A stretch of DNA of 62,373 nucleotides from Sinomicrobium pectinilyticum (lineage in GTDB: Bacteria > Bacteroidota > Bacteroidia > Flavobacteriales > Flavobacteriaceae): the NCBI RefSeq assembly GCF_003725735.1, contig NZ_RJTM01000025.1, forward strand, positions 1 to 62,373, read 5' to 3'. The first letter of the stretch is position 1, and every line of letters starts with the position of its first letter. Below are positions 18,367 through 26,107 of the stretch, one piece after another. Position numbers and translations under genes: made by a program. Below the pieces are notes generated by a model. It was not told where the DNA came from and did no database searches. It saw only the letters and a program-made list of their open reading frames with translations.

Positions 18367-19395
18367 ATGAAAAGTAAATATACATATATAACGCTCATCA
18401 CGGTCCTGTTCTCGTTATGGGCATGCAACAAGGAAGATTCACTATCCTCCGATAGTGTTCTCAATACAAAAACCCCGGAACTTTCTGACCTTGACTCCTG
18501 GATACGGGATAATTTCATAACGCCATATAACATTGATGTGGAATACCGATGGGATGATGATGAATATCCGAAAGACAAACACCTCTACCCTCCTACGGAA
18601 GAAAACGTTAAGCCCTTATTAGAAGTAGTTCACGATGTATGGATTGATCCCTATAACAAAGTTGGAGGAAATGATTTCATTAAAAATCTGGCCCCCAGGC
18701 AATTATTTCTGGCAGGAGGGGAAAATGTTAACCAGTCCGGAACAATAACGGTAGGTTTTGCCGAAGCCGGAATGAAAATAACGCTCTTCAAGGTAGATGA
18801 CCTGGACCTGACGGACGTAAAAGAAACAAGAAGTTACATGCATACCATTCAACACGAATATTGCCATATTCTGAACCAGACCAAACCTTTTGATCCCAAA
18901 TACGTAGAGATCACTCCCTCGGGGTACACCTCTAACTGGTACAATTTTACCAATGCCCAGGCAAATAGCGAAGGTTTTATTTCAGCTTACGCAAAAATGA
19001 ATGATTTCGAAGATTTTGCAGAGATGACTTCCCATATGCTCAACATGTCCAAAGAAGAATTTGACGCTATAATAGACAGCATTCCCGCAGCTACGGAAAC
19101 CGCATTAAAGACGACACAAAATACCCTCACGGAGTTGATGATAAAGATCAAGGTGCAGGAATTAACGAATAAAAAAGTAGCGGAAGACGACCTGAAGAAG
19201 GTAAAAAAATTAGAAGAAGACATACAAAAGCTACAGGTGAGCCTGGTAAAGCTGAATGAAGCTGTTAAAAACCTCCGGGAAAAAGAGGAAATCGTAGCCA
19301 ATTATTTTAAGTCGGAATGGGATATCGATATCTACGAATTACAGGAACTCGTAGATGAAAAAATGCGGGAGATTACGGAAAAGCACAAAGACTAA
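18367..19395 (+). CDS. Substrate import-associated zinc metallohydrolase lipoprotein (SusCD-linked)
   Basis: The protein has 342 residues with a lipoprotein signal (TVLFSLWACNKEDSLSSD). The zinc site is clear: HTIQHEYCHILNQ carries HExxH, and the downstream EDFAEMTSHML supplies further candidate ligands. This matches the lipoprotein metallohydrolase family typically encoded beside SusC/SusD pairs. Residues about 238-300 form a long charged coiled coil (DDLKKVKKLEEDIQKLQVSL) between the catalytic part and the usual family ending DIDIYELQ, which looks like an insertion. It probably acts on the imported substrate at the cell surface, as peptidase or amidase. Confidence 0.82.
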   Translation: MKSKYTYITLITVLFSLWACNKEDSLSSDSVLNTKTPELSDLDSWIRDNFITPYNIDVEYRWDDDEYPKDKHLYPPTEENVKPLLEVVHDVWIDPYNKVGGNDFIKNLAPRQLFLAGGENVNQSGTITVGFAEAGMKITLFKVDDLDLTDVKETRSYMHTIQHEYCHILNQTKPFDPKYVEITPSGYTSNWYNFTNAQANSEGFISAYAKMNDFEDFAEMTSHMLNMSKEEFDAIIDSIPAATETALKTTQNTLTELMIKIKVQELTNKKVAEDDLKKVKKLEEDIQKLQVSLVKLNEAVKNLREKEEIVANYFKSEWDIDIYELQELVDEKMREITEKHKD

Positions 19396-19407
19396 TATAA
19401 AGAACAG

Positions 19408-20775
19408 ATGAAAGCTATACAGAAAATATATATACTGGTATGTACCGGAATGGTATTACTCTCCTGTAACGGAGACGATCAGGAACAACTCTTCCAGGAC
19501 TCCCCATCCGGGAGGATCAGTGCCAGGGAACAAGAACTGAAAGACCACCTGACATCCGCAGAAAACGGATGGAAGACTACCTATTTTCCAAATAATGATA
19601 AATTCGGGGGCTTTACTTTGTTGATGGAGTTCTCAGAAGATGGCTCCGTAAAGATGACTTCTGACATAGATGAAAATAACGAAGTAAGATCAAGCCGGTA
19701 CGATCTTAACCTCGGAGCTACTACCAAACTGACTTTTTCTACCAGGAATCACATTCATAAACTCAATAATTCTTCATTCCCTGCCGAATTAAGAGGAAGA
19801 GGGTACGAAGGCGATAACGAATTTAATTTTTACGGGGAAAAAGACGGGAAGCTCCATTTTAAAAGTGTAAGGAATGAAGTGGATGTAGTATTTGAAAAAG
19901 CAAGCGCTGAGGATTGGAATAATATGGTTCTACAGAATATGAAAATGGCAGACAATCTCTTTCCTCAACCCGGCGATCCGGTTTTCCAGGTAATAAAAGT
20001 AATAAAAGAAGGAAAAACATTTTTGTATAACTTTAATTACAATGTCTTGAAAAGATTCGTAGAATCTACTACTCCCATCGATGATAAACTGGTAGAAAAA
20101 TCTTTCGGAATAGGATTTACGCCGGAAGGAATAGTGCTAAACCCTCCCCTGGAACTGGAGTCTGCGAAATTTACGGACTTTCTTTGGGATGAAGAGGAAA
20201 GGAAATTTGTTTCTACCGCAGAAAACGCAGTAGCTGAGATAACATATTCCAATGAGCCTGCTTATATTAATAATGATTATAAAGATATTGGTACTTCGGT
20301 TTACTCTTTGGCTTTTTCTCCCGGACAAAGGTTTGATCAGGTGCTAAACACTCACGCATTCAAAGAAATGTATTCCCAGGTTGACAAAGATGCACAAAAA
20401 GATCATCCGGAGTTCCAACTACAGGACATTGTTATAAAATTTAATAAACAAGCGGACGCCCCTCAAAACACGCATACCCTGGATTTTTACTTTTTTTATG
20501 GTCAGACACAATATTTTGCATCTTATGCCGTAGAATTTAAAAAAGAAGATAAAAAACTCAAATTCAATTACTTAAATGAAATAAATGGAAATGCTTCTAA
20601 TTTTAAAGAATACCTGATGCCACTTATATATTTCTTTACCAATCCGGAAGGACTCATTGTGAATAACGAAGGTAGGTTTTGGCCACAATATACTAATTCA
20701 GGGTATACATTAACCAGTGCAGAAGATGCAACTTTAAGAGTTCATTGTGCAAGTAACTATTACAGAAACAATTAA
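19408..20775 (+). CDS. DUF4302 domain lipoprotein
   Basis: A 455-residue lipoprotein (signal ending TGMVLLSCNGDDQEQ, with acidic residues after the Cys). The opening REQELKDHLTSAENGWKTTYFPN and the later FGGFTLLMEFSEDGSVKMTSD are typical of DUF4302, a family found beside SusC/SusD and zinc metallohydrolase lipoproteins. It lies 12 bases after the metallohydrolase and is followed by a strong terminator, so it closes the main operon. Biochemical role unknown; a surface substrate-binding accessory is likely. Confidence 0.85.
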   Translation: MKAIQKIYILVCTGMVLLSCNGDDQEQLFQDSPSGRISAREQELKDHLTSAENGWKTTYFPNNDKFGGFTLLMEFSEDGSVKMTSDIDENNEVRSSRYDLNLGATTKLTFSTRNHIHKLNNSSFPAELRGRGYEGDNEFNFYGEKDGKLHFKSVRNEVDVVFEKASAEDWNNMVLQNMKMADNLFPQPGDPVFQVIKVIKEGKTFLYNFNYNVLKRFVESTTPIDDKLVEKSFGIGFTPEGIVLNPPLELESAKFTDFLWDEEERKFVSTAENAVAEITYSNEPAYINNDYKDIGTSVYSLAFSPGQRFDQVLNTHAFKEMYSQVDKDAQKDHPEFQLQDIVIKFNKQADAPQNTHTLDFYFFYGQTQYFASYAVEFKKEDKKLKFNYLNEINGNASNFKEYLMPLIYFFTNPEGLIVNNEGRFWPQYTNSGYTLTSAEDATLRVHCASNYYRNN

Positions 20776-20816
20776 ACAAAATAAAATTTGTTCTTATGTT
20801 TTAGGTTTTCACCTAT

Positions 20817-20850
20817 GGGCCGTCTGCACAGACCATCAGGCGGCCCTTTT
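20817..20850 (+). terminator. Rho-independent terminator after the SusCD/DUF4302 operon
   Basis: GGGCCGTCTG (20817-20826) pairs with CAGGCGGCCC (20837-20846) over 10 base pairs with one G-T, and TTTT follows. It lies 42 bases after the DUF4302 stop. Confidence 0.8.
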
Positions 20851-20969
20851 AAACAAAAAACTCACGCAAACTATCATCAGAAACCCTGAATTAAGAAATG
20901 GACAGGCACGGAAAAATCCGGGAATTACGCTCCTTATCTGCCGTATTCCTGCAAACCAGGGATAAAAAA

Positions 20970-21188
20970 ATGGCACGTTTATTAATTGACAATATTTATG
21001 AAAAAGTAAAAGCCTGCCCTTACCCCGAACACCTGCTCGATGGCATAGAAAACACATTTTGTGAATTCACACCGGCTATAGGTCCGTACATAAACAAGTT
21101 ACCCCATATGCCCCCGAAAAAAGTTAAAGCACGCACCTATGAGTCTCTGGCAGTCATTATAAACCTTATAAACTTTTCAGAATTCTGA
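20970..21188 (+). CDS. Small hypothetical protein
   Basis: The open frame runs from 20898; I place the start at the ATG at 20970 (MARLLIDNIYEKVKACPYPE, 72 residues), though 20898 (96 residues) is possible. No signal peptide or membrane segment is seen and I do not recognise the family. It lies between a terminator and the next lipoprotein gene on the same strand. If it is not a gene, the stretch 20776-21217 holds only the terminator. Confidence 0.35.
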   Translation: MARLLIDNIYEKVKACPYPEHLLDGIENTFCEFTPAIGPYINKLPHMPPKKVKARTYESLAVIINLINFSEF

Positions 21189-21217
21189 AAAACACTGTTT
21201 CTATAAAAAAATAAATT

Positions 21218-21670
21218 ATGGAGAAAGTAAAAACAATCACAATTGGCATGCTCCTGCTCATATACCTGGTTTCCTGCTCAGGCGATGATGATTCTATCGG
21301 CAACAATGTCTATATCCAAACCTTCGAATACAGTACAGACAAAGGAAAAGGATTAAAAACGGTTTCCCGGGGAGATAAAGTGTTATTGGAAGCGCGTACT
21401 TCATCCTCGGCCAATGCATCCTATACCATTATGATGTTTATAGAACCCGAAAATCAGAAGACCAGTAAAAACTGGAATTTTAACAAAAATTATTATTCTC
21501 AAAGCTATATAAAAGAAGAAATAAACATTCCCGAAAATGTCCCGTCCGGGGCATATAAAATAGGGATTGTCATACAGGAGATCAAAGGTGAAAATTCTGA
21601 AAACTTCCTATCCCAAATAGATAACCTCCCTTCCTTTGCAAGAAGAATTAAAAATATTGAAATCCGATAA
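21218..21670 (+). CDS. Small surface lipoprotein of the SusCD locus
   Basis: The protein has 150 residues with a lipoprotein signal (LLLIYLVSCSGDDDSIGNN). Ser-Gly followed by three Asp after the Cys fits the Bacteroidota surface-export signal. The rest is predicted beta-strand (YIQTFEYSTDKGKGLKTVSR, ASYTIMMFIEP, GAYKIGIVIQEIKG), suggesting an immunoglobulin-like sandwich. I do not recognise a named family. Position after the DUF4302 gene suggests an accessory of the same uptake system, but a terminator separates them. Confidence 0.7.
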   Translation: MEKVKTITIGMLLLIYLVSCSGDDDSIGNNVYIQTFEYSTDKGKGLKTVSRGDKVLLEARTSSSANASYTIMMFIEPENQKTSKNWNFNKNYYSQSYIKEEINIPENVPSGAYKIGIVIQEIKGENSENFLSQIDNLPSFARRIKNIEIR

Positions 21671-21732
21671 AGTAATCCTACCCCTGTCTTTCCCGAATCT
21701 ATAACAAAAAATCCCTTTTTGCTTTTAATACC

Positions 21733-22113
21733 ATGAATACGCTTATACGTAGAAACATCAATAAGGTAATCCGGAAAAAGATTGAAAACTTCAGCAGTTC
21801 CGGTAAATTGCATTATCATCCGGAGCACCTGTTTTATTATACGGATGGTGTAAAAGCGGTTATGTCCCTATTCAGGGAAGATCACCTGTTTTGTGACATC
21901 GCTGCACAGGCCCGGGAATTGTCCGGAAACTACGGTTTTATACTTATTCGCCTGTACCTTACGGAAAGTGATAAATACTGGATAGAATACAATACGAAAA
22001 GCGGGGAAACACTTGAAATAACGAGGATATATGCAACACTTCCCATGGATAAGGGTATTTCCCTTTGTTTATATTTTATAGGCCGTACCTTACTTCTCCC
22101 TACGGAATATTAA
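21733..22113 (+). CDS. Hypothetical protein
   Basis: The open frame encodes 126 residues, MNTLIRRNINKVIRKKIENF to TLLLPTEY. No signal peptide or transmembrane segment is evident and the family is not recognised. The composition is ordinary (mixed alpha/beta, several aromatic residues), and no longer overlapping frame competes with it, so it is probably a real gene. Confidence 0.45.
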   Translation: MNTLIRRNINKVIRKKIENFSSSGKLHYHPEHLFYYTDGVKAVMSLFREDHLFCDIAAQARELSGNYGFILIRLYLTESDKYWIEYNTKSGETLEITRIYATLPMDKGISLCLYFIGRTLLLPTEY

Positions 22114-22158
22114 AATCCCTTGCCTCTACCCTTCTTTATCTCCTCAGTTTTTAATGTA

Positions 22159-22737
22159 TTAACCTGCCGTATAGGTTTCCAGTACCGTTTTCAACCACCG
22201 CTCCAGGTCCGTTCCCGTAGCACGGTCCGCTTTGTCAAAATAAAAATGCTTTACGATTTCCAGGCCGCAATAGGTATAAATCCCGGCATCGGAAGTAAGC
22301 GATAGGGCTTTATCCATTCCCGTTTGCCGGTATTCTTCCGCAGATTTTCCGTGAGTATTGACAATCACCACCTTCTTCCCGCTAAGAAGCCCTCTCTGTA
22401 CCCCTTTGTCGTACCGGTAGGCAAAACCATAGCTGAATACCCTGTCTATATACCCTTTCAGAATAGCCGGAAGGCCGGTCCACCAAATGGGATAAATAAA
22501 AGTTATGCAGTCTGCCCGGGAAATATATTCCTGCTCGGTTTTCACATCGTGAGCGACAGTTCCCATCCGTTGTCCCTGCATATCTTCCGCCGAAAGTATC
22601 GGGTGGAATTGAATCCGGTACAGGTCCCTTAACATGACCTCGTGACCGGTATTTTGCAGATGATTTTCCAGGTTTTTTTTCAGCCATGCGTTTGCGCTTT
22701 CCGGATTGGGGTGTGCATAAATAATTAAATGTTTCAT
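22159..22737 (-). CDS. NAD(P)H oxidoreductase, flavodoxin-like fold (NQO1/KefF type)
   Basis: The protein has 192 residues from MKHLIIYAHPNPESANAWLK, the typical opening of the family with the phosphate loop right after strand 1. Further family marks are FIYPIWWTGLPAILKGYIDR, which shapes the flavin site, and the glycine-rich VVIVNTHG segment. It probably reduces quinones or electrophiles with a bound flavin. The frame extends 14 residues upstream, but those overlap an 11-bp inverted repeat and the promoter. The AraC-type gene just upstream on the same strand is a likely regulator. Confidence 0.9.
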   Translation of the reverse strand: MKHLIIYAHPNPESANAWLKKNLENHLQNTGHEVMLRDLYRIQFHPILSAEDMQGQRMGTVAHDVKTEQEYISRADCITFIYPIWWTGLPAILKGYIDRVFSYGFAYRYDKGVQRGLLSGKKVVIVNTHGKSAEEYRQTGMDKALSLTSDAGIYTYCGLEIVKHFYFDKADRATGTDLERWLKTVLETYTAG

Positions 22738-22740
22738 GTT

Positions 22741-22774
22741 TTCTACTTTTAATGTTGATAGGGTAAAAGTAGAA
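22741..22774. promoter_or_regulatory. Inverted repeat at the oxidoreductase promoter
   Basis: TTCTACTTTTA (22741-22751) and TAAAAGTAGAA (22764-22774) are perfect 11-bp arms around a 12-base spacer, ending four bases before the ATG. The right arm, read leftward, also gives TACTTTTA, close to the TAnnTTTG box. It may be an operator or an mRNA hairpin. Confidence 0.5.
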
Positions 22775-22809
22775 CACACGAAATTCCTGAAATTGTAAGA
22801 AAACGAAAT

Positions 22810-23622
22810 TCAACTTACGGGGTTGCAGATCTCCCTCTGGAATTTGAGATAGTTCACCGGAGTAAGCCCCAGGTAATATTTAAAATCATGAATAAGCTGG
22901 CTCTGGTCATAATATCCGCATGTATGGATTACTTCAAACCAGTTTATTCCCGGTCCGGAAGTATGCTGTTGCAACATTTCGATAGCTTTTAAAAAGCGAG
23001 AATAACGGCGTATTTCTTTTGCAGAATACCCCAATTGTTTTTTGTGCTGCAACTGTATGTTCCTTTCGGTCTGCCCCGTTTCTCCGGCCAGGGTCTTGAC
23101 CACATCGAGGTTTTTATCTTCGAAACCGGTGAGGCGGTTTATGAGCGTATTCCTGTCCTTTAAATAGGGCCGGCAAAAATCGAGGATAAAATCTACCCGC
23201 TTTTCATTAACAGGCAGTTTTTTAAGTTCGGACCATACCCCGGAAAAGCAATTCTCACCAGTGAGATCATCCGGGTGGACCGCCATGTTTTTTTCCATTA
23301 AAGCATTCCCGAAAAAACGATAAAAAGCATCATCCTTAAAATTGGCAACCAGGATTTCCGAACCGGGTATAAGGGTGTAATCAAAAGCTTTTTTTACAGG
23401 TCCGAGCAATAAACATTTCTCTACCTCGATTTGCTGCTCTCCGGATCGTATAAAAGCCTTTTCGCCAAAATTGAATATCAGTATGATTTGGTAAGAAGGC
23501 AAAAAGGTTTTGGATATGGTTGTTTCCGAACGGTTTGCCGCAAAATAAAAATGTGTGAAAACCTCCCTAAATTCGGGAGATACCGGAATGCGGTAAGTTT
23601 CATATGTTCCGGGATCTGACAT
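22810..23622 (-). CDS. AraC-family transcriptional regulator (cupin-like N-terminus)
   Basis: The protein has 270 residues. The N-terminal half fits the DUF6597-like sensor of AraC proteins (FLPSYQIILIFNFG). The C-terminal part carries the AraC helix-turn-helix pair, VVKTLAGETGQTERNIQLQH and IHTCGYYDQSQLIHDFKYYL, then GLTPVNYLKFQRE. The final helix motif identifies the family well. It is 72 bases upstream of the flavodoxin-fold oxidoreductase on the same strand and probably controls it. Confidence 0.88.
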   Translation of the reverse strand: MSDPGTYETYRIPVSPEFREVFTHFYFAANRSETTISKTFLPSYQIILIFNFGEKAFIRSGEQQIEVEKCLLLGPVKKAFDYTLIPGSEILVANFKDDAFYRFFGNALMEKNMAVHPDDLTGENCFSGVWSELKKLPVNEKRVDFILDFCRPYLKDRNTLINRLTGFEDKNLDVVKTLAGETGQTERNIQLQHKKQLGYSAKEIRRYSRFLKAIEMLQQHTSGPGINWFEVIHTCGYYDQSQLIHDFKYYLGLTPVNYLKFQREICNPVS

Positions 23623-23710
23623 TTTAGCTGCTGATTAATAGTTTTAACCGGTAATTGTCAGGGTACGCTTCTGAAAAGTTAGGATTAACGGAAAAACCCG
23701 AAATATCACT

Positions 23711-23771
23711 CCGGGCGGGAACAGTATCCAAGGGCCTGATTAACCCCGGAAATACCCTGCTCCGCCCGAAA
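23711..23771 (-). terminator. Imperfect hairpin after the DUF2911 gene
   Basis: CCGGGCGGGAACAGTAT and ATACCCTGCTCCGCCCG are imperfect inverted arms lying between the DUF2911 stop (23802) and the AraC gene start (23622). It probably ends the leftward DUF2911 transcript; no strong T-run follows. Confidence 0.4.
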
Positions 23772-23801
23772 TGATAAGTGAGATATTAAAAGAAGAAAAG
23801 C

Positions 23802-24650
23802 CTACTTGGCTCCCCATTCCTGTAGTGCGTCCTTGTTCAGTTTCACATAATCCGCATTACCGGCTTTTTCCGCTCCGGCAAGAGATTGTCTGGCCGCTTC
23901 GACAGCACCTTTTGTGTCTCCCGCTTTATGGTAGATCAGCGATTTTTGGCGTAACATCCAGAACGGGGCTTCTTTTTGCATGGACAGTGCCTTATCTATC
24001 CATTCCTTGGCTTTTTTAATGTCCTTCCCTTCTTCCAGGTAATATACCGCAGAAGAAAAATAATCACGCGCGGAAGGGCCGTTTAATGTACTTTCTATAC
24101 TCGCCATTGCTTTGGCCTCCGTAGGTACTTCTATTTCCACACCGGCGTAAACTCTTTCCCACATAATACCCAGTTCTACCGAATTGCTGGTGATGTCCCC
24201 GAACAATATCGTAAAAGATTCGATGTCAAAAGGAAGGTTTTCCGGGGTCACTGTGGTTTTTAAAGCCACTTTGCTGTCATCCCATTCCTGAGGATTTCCC
24301 CAGTTGCCGGTATCACTGTAGAATATAATCTTCCATGAAGACGCATTGGGAATGGTATAAATAGCATAACTGCCTTTTTTCAGCTCCTTGCCGCCTATTT
24401 TAACATCGTCACTGAAAGTGATCTTTGTATTCTCGTTGGCTCCGGTACGCCATACTTCCCCGTAAGGGACCAGGTTGCCAAATACGGTCCTTCCGCGCAT
24501 TGCAGGACGGGAATATTCGAGGGTAATCTCAGTCAGTCCTACTTGTTGTTCTACTTTAGAAGAAGGACTTGGTGCGGGCGTCTTTACCTGTGCTGTGGCC
24601 ATAACCGAAGCAAGCATCAGACCGCATAGCGTTAAAATGTGTTTTTTCAT
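23802..24650 (-). CDS. DUF2911 domain protein with TPR-like C-terminus, exported
   Basis: The protein has 282 residues with a signal peptide (ILTLCGLMLASVMATAQVKT). The DUF2911 core is evident from ITLEYSRPAMRGRTVFGNLV, VPYGEVWRTGANENTKITF and KKGSYAIYTIPNASSWKIIF. Residues about 190-280 form helical TPR-like repeats (SAVYYLEEGKDIKKAKEWID). DUF2911 proteins are common in Bacteroidota and have no settled function; a periplasmic binding role is a guess. It appears monocistronic. Confidence 0.88.
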   Translation of the reverse strand: MKKHILTLCGLMLASVMATAQVKTPAPSPSSKVEQQVGLTEITLEYSRPAMRGRTVFGNLVPYGEVWRTGANENTKITFSDDVKIGGKELKKGSYAIYTIPNASSWKIIFYSDTGNWGNPQEWDDSKVALKTTVTPENLPFDIESFTILFGDITSNSVELGIMWERVYAGVEIEVPTEAKAMASIESTLNGPSARDYFSSAVYYLEEGKDIKKAKEWIDKALSMQKEAPFWMLRQKSLIYHKAGDTKGAVEAARQSLAGAEKAGNADYVKLNKDALQEWGAK

Positions 24651-24846
24651 GGTAGTTGTTATTGAATTAGTTATTATTGATTAAAAAGTTTCCGCCCTAA
24701 AGATAATGAAGAAATACAATTCGCAGATGATTAAACCTTACTTTTCCTGCTGTCCCGCTCCACATGCCGGCTTTTACTACTGCTTCGCCGGTTTTAAAAA
24801 AAGTGATCGTTGAGATACCGGTTTTTCATGTATTGAAAATTATTAA

Positions 24847-24860
24847 ATACCAATAGGTAT
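24847..24860. promoter_or_regulatory. Candidate TetR operator, site 1
   Basis: ATACC-AATA-GGTAT is a perfect inverted repeat just upstream of the -7 box (24868-24875) of the TetR-family gene, where the -33 element would lie. The same half-sites recur at 25541-25556 before the thioesterase gene, so binding of the TetR protein to both is a strong inference. Confidence 0.65.
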
Positions 24861-24867
24861 ATTTTAT

Positions 24868-24875
24868 TATATTTG
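24868..24875 (+). promoter_or_regulatory. -7 box of the TetR-family gene
   Basis: TATATTTG matches TAnnTTTG, 17 bases before the ATG at 24892. The upstream element would overlap the operator at 24847-24860, which would allow simple autorepression. Confidence 0.6.
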
Positions 24876-24891
24876 CATATAATCACCTGTT

Positions 24892-25497
24892 ATGACGTTA
24901 ACAAAATCAGAGAGAACCTCCAGGTTTATTATTGAGACCACTGCGCCTATTTTTAACCGGAACGGTTATGCCGCTACCAGTATGAGTGCCATTACGGAAG
25001 CTACCGGATTGACGAAAGGAGCGATATACGGAAATTTTAAAAATAAAGAAGAACTCGCCATAGAGGCTTTTCGCTGTAACGTAAAACGTGTGCTTCAACA
25101 GGTAAGGGAATACCAGGAAAAAGGCTCCACTCCCCTGCAAAAACTTCTGCTCATTGTCGATTTTTACAGTAAGTACTCCGATTTTTCCAGAGAAATGGGC
25201 GGCTGCCCCATACTCAATATCGGAGTGGATTCCAATCACCAGAACGAAAAACTACTGCATCGTGTCCGTAGCATCATCCGCAAGATCGAGAGAAGCCTGG
25301 CAGATATAATAGAAGAAGGCAAAAGCAACGGCGAACTGAAAAAGGACCTGGATGCTTCCGAAAGCGCCCGGCAGATGTTCAGCATGATCGAAGGGGCTAT
25401 TTTTATGAGCCTTACCATGGACGACTCTTCTTATATTAACAGTACCATGGATATGTTGAAGCATATTATCCGCACAGAGTGGCATAATGCGCAATAG
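24892..25497 (+). CDS. TetR/AcrR family transcriptional regulator
   Basis: The protein has 201 residues. The N-terminal DNA-binding domain is clear: FIIETTAPIFNRNGYAATSM, then SAITEATGLTKGAIYGNFKN, the diagnostic TetR helix-turn-helix. The C-terminal domain is helical (ligand pocket; GCPILNIGVDSNH, SARQMFSMIEGAIFMSL) and resembles TetR_C families of fatty-acid or drug regulators. Inverted repeats at 24847-24860 and 25541-25556 suggest it represses itself and the thioesterase gene 65 bases downstream. The ligand may be an acyl-CoA or related compound, by inference from the neighbour. Confidence 0.92.
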   Translation: MTLTKSERTSRFIIETTAPIFNRNGYAATSMSAITEATGLTKGAIYGNFKNKEELAIEAFRCNVKRVLQQVREYQEKGSTPLQKLLLIVDFYSKYSDFSREMGGCPILNIGVDSNHQNEKLLHRVRSIIRKIERSLADIIEEGKSNGELKKDLDASESARQMFSMIEGAIFMSLTMDDSSYINSTMDMLKHIIRTEWHNAQ

Positions 25498-25540
25498 TAA
25501 CAGACAGGGAAATACGTAAACTAAATTTTTTAACTATAAA

Positions 25541-25556
25541 TATACCATTTGGTATA
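25541..25556. promoter_or_regulatory. Candidate TetR operator, site 2
   Basis: TATACC-ATTT-GGTATA, a perfect 16-bp inverted repeat seven bases before the thioesterase start, shares the ATACC-N4-GGTAT pattern with the site upstream of the TetR gene. Confidence 0.65.
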
Positions 25557-25562
25557 AAACAA

Positions 25563-26057
25563 ATGAATATGGAAAAAAGACCGAGCATTTTAGAAAGCAG
25601 AACAAAAATAAGGTTTCAGGACTGTGATCCTTTTAACCACCTGAACAATGCCAGGTACCTCGATTATTTTATCAACGCCCGTGAAGACCAGTTGCTGGAA
25701 CAATATAACCTGGATATATTCCGTATTGTCAGGGAACAGGGGCTCGGATGGGTAGTAAGCAGCAGTCACATCGCTTATCTGAAACCCGTTTTTACTATGG
25801 AGGAAGTTGTGATAGAAACACAACTTATCCGGTATTCCGACAAACATCTCCAGGTAGAAGCCCGTATGTGGGATAAGGACAAGACCGTCCTCAAATCCGT
25901 GGCATGGATCAATTTCGTGCATTTCAATCTCCGGACCAGCAAAGTACAGAGACATACCGAAGAGTTCATGGAACTTTTCCGTGAAGTGCTGCTACCGGTA
26001 AAAAGTACTACCTTTGAGGAACGCCATTTGAGTTTCCGCTCTCCTAAAATGGCATAA
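25563..26057 (+). CDS. Acyl-CoA thioesterase, hotdog fold (4HBT type)
   Basis: The protein has 164 residues. The hotdog signature is KIRFQDCDPFNHLNNARYLD, with the catalytic Asp in the QDCDPFNHLNN segment, followed by YFINAREDQLLEQYNL, SSHIAYLKPVFTMEEVVIET and MWDKDKTVLKSVAWINFVHF. It hydrolyses acyl- or aryl-CoA esters; the exact substrate is not clear. A second ATG at 25569 is an equal start candidate. It follows the TetR gene, with a matching operator in the short gap. Confidence 0.88.
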   Translation: MNMEKRPSILESRTKIRFQDCDPFNHLNNARYLDYFINAREDQLLEQYNLDIFRIVREQGLGWVVSSSHIAYLKPVFTMEEVVIETQLIRYSDKHLQVEARMWDKDKTVLKSVAWINFVHFNLRTSKVQRHTEEFMELFREVLLPVKSTTFEERHLSFRSPKMA

Positions 26058-26107
26058 CCGGGCATACCGGTAAAAGTGAACGGATCACATAATACAAGAT
26101 ATTACCT

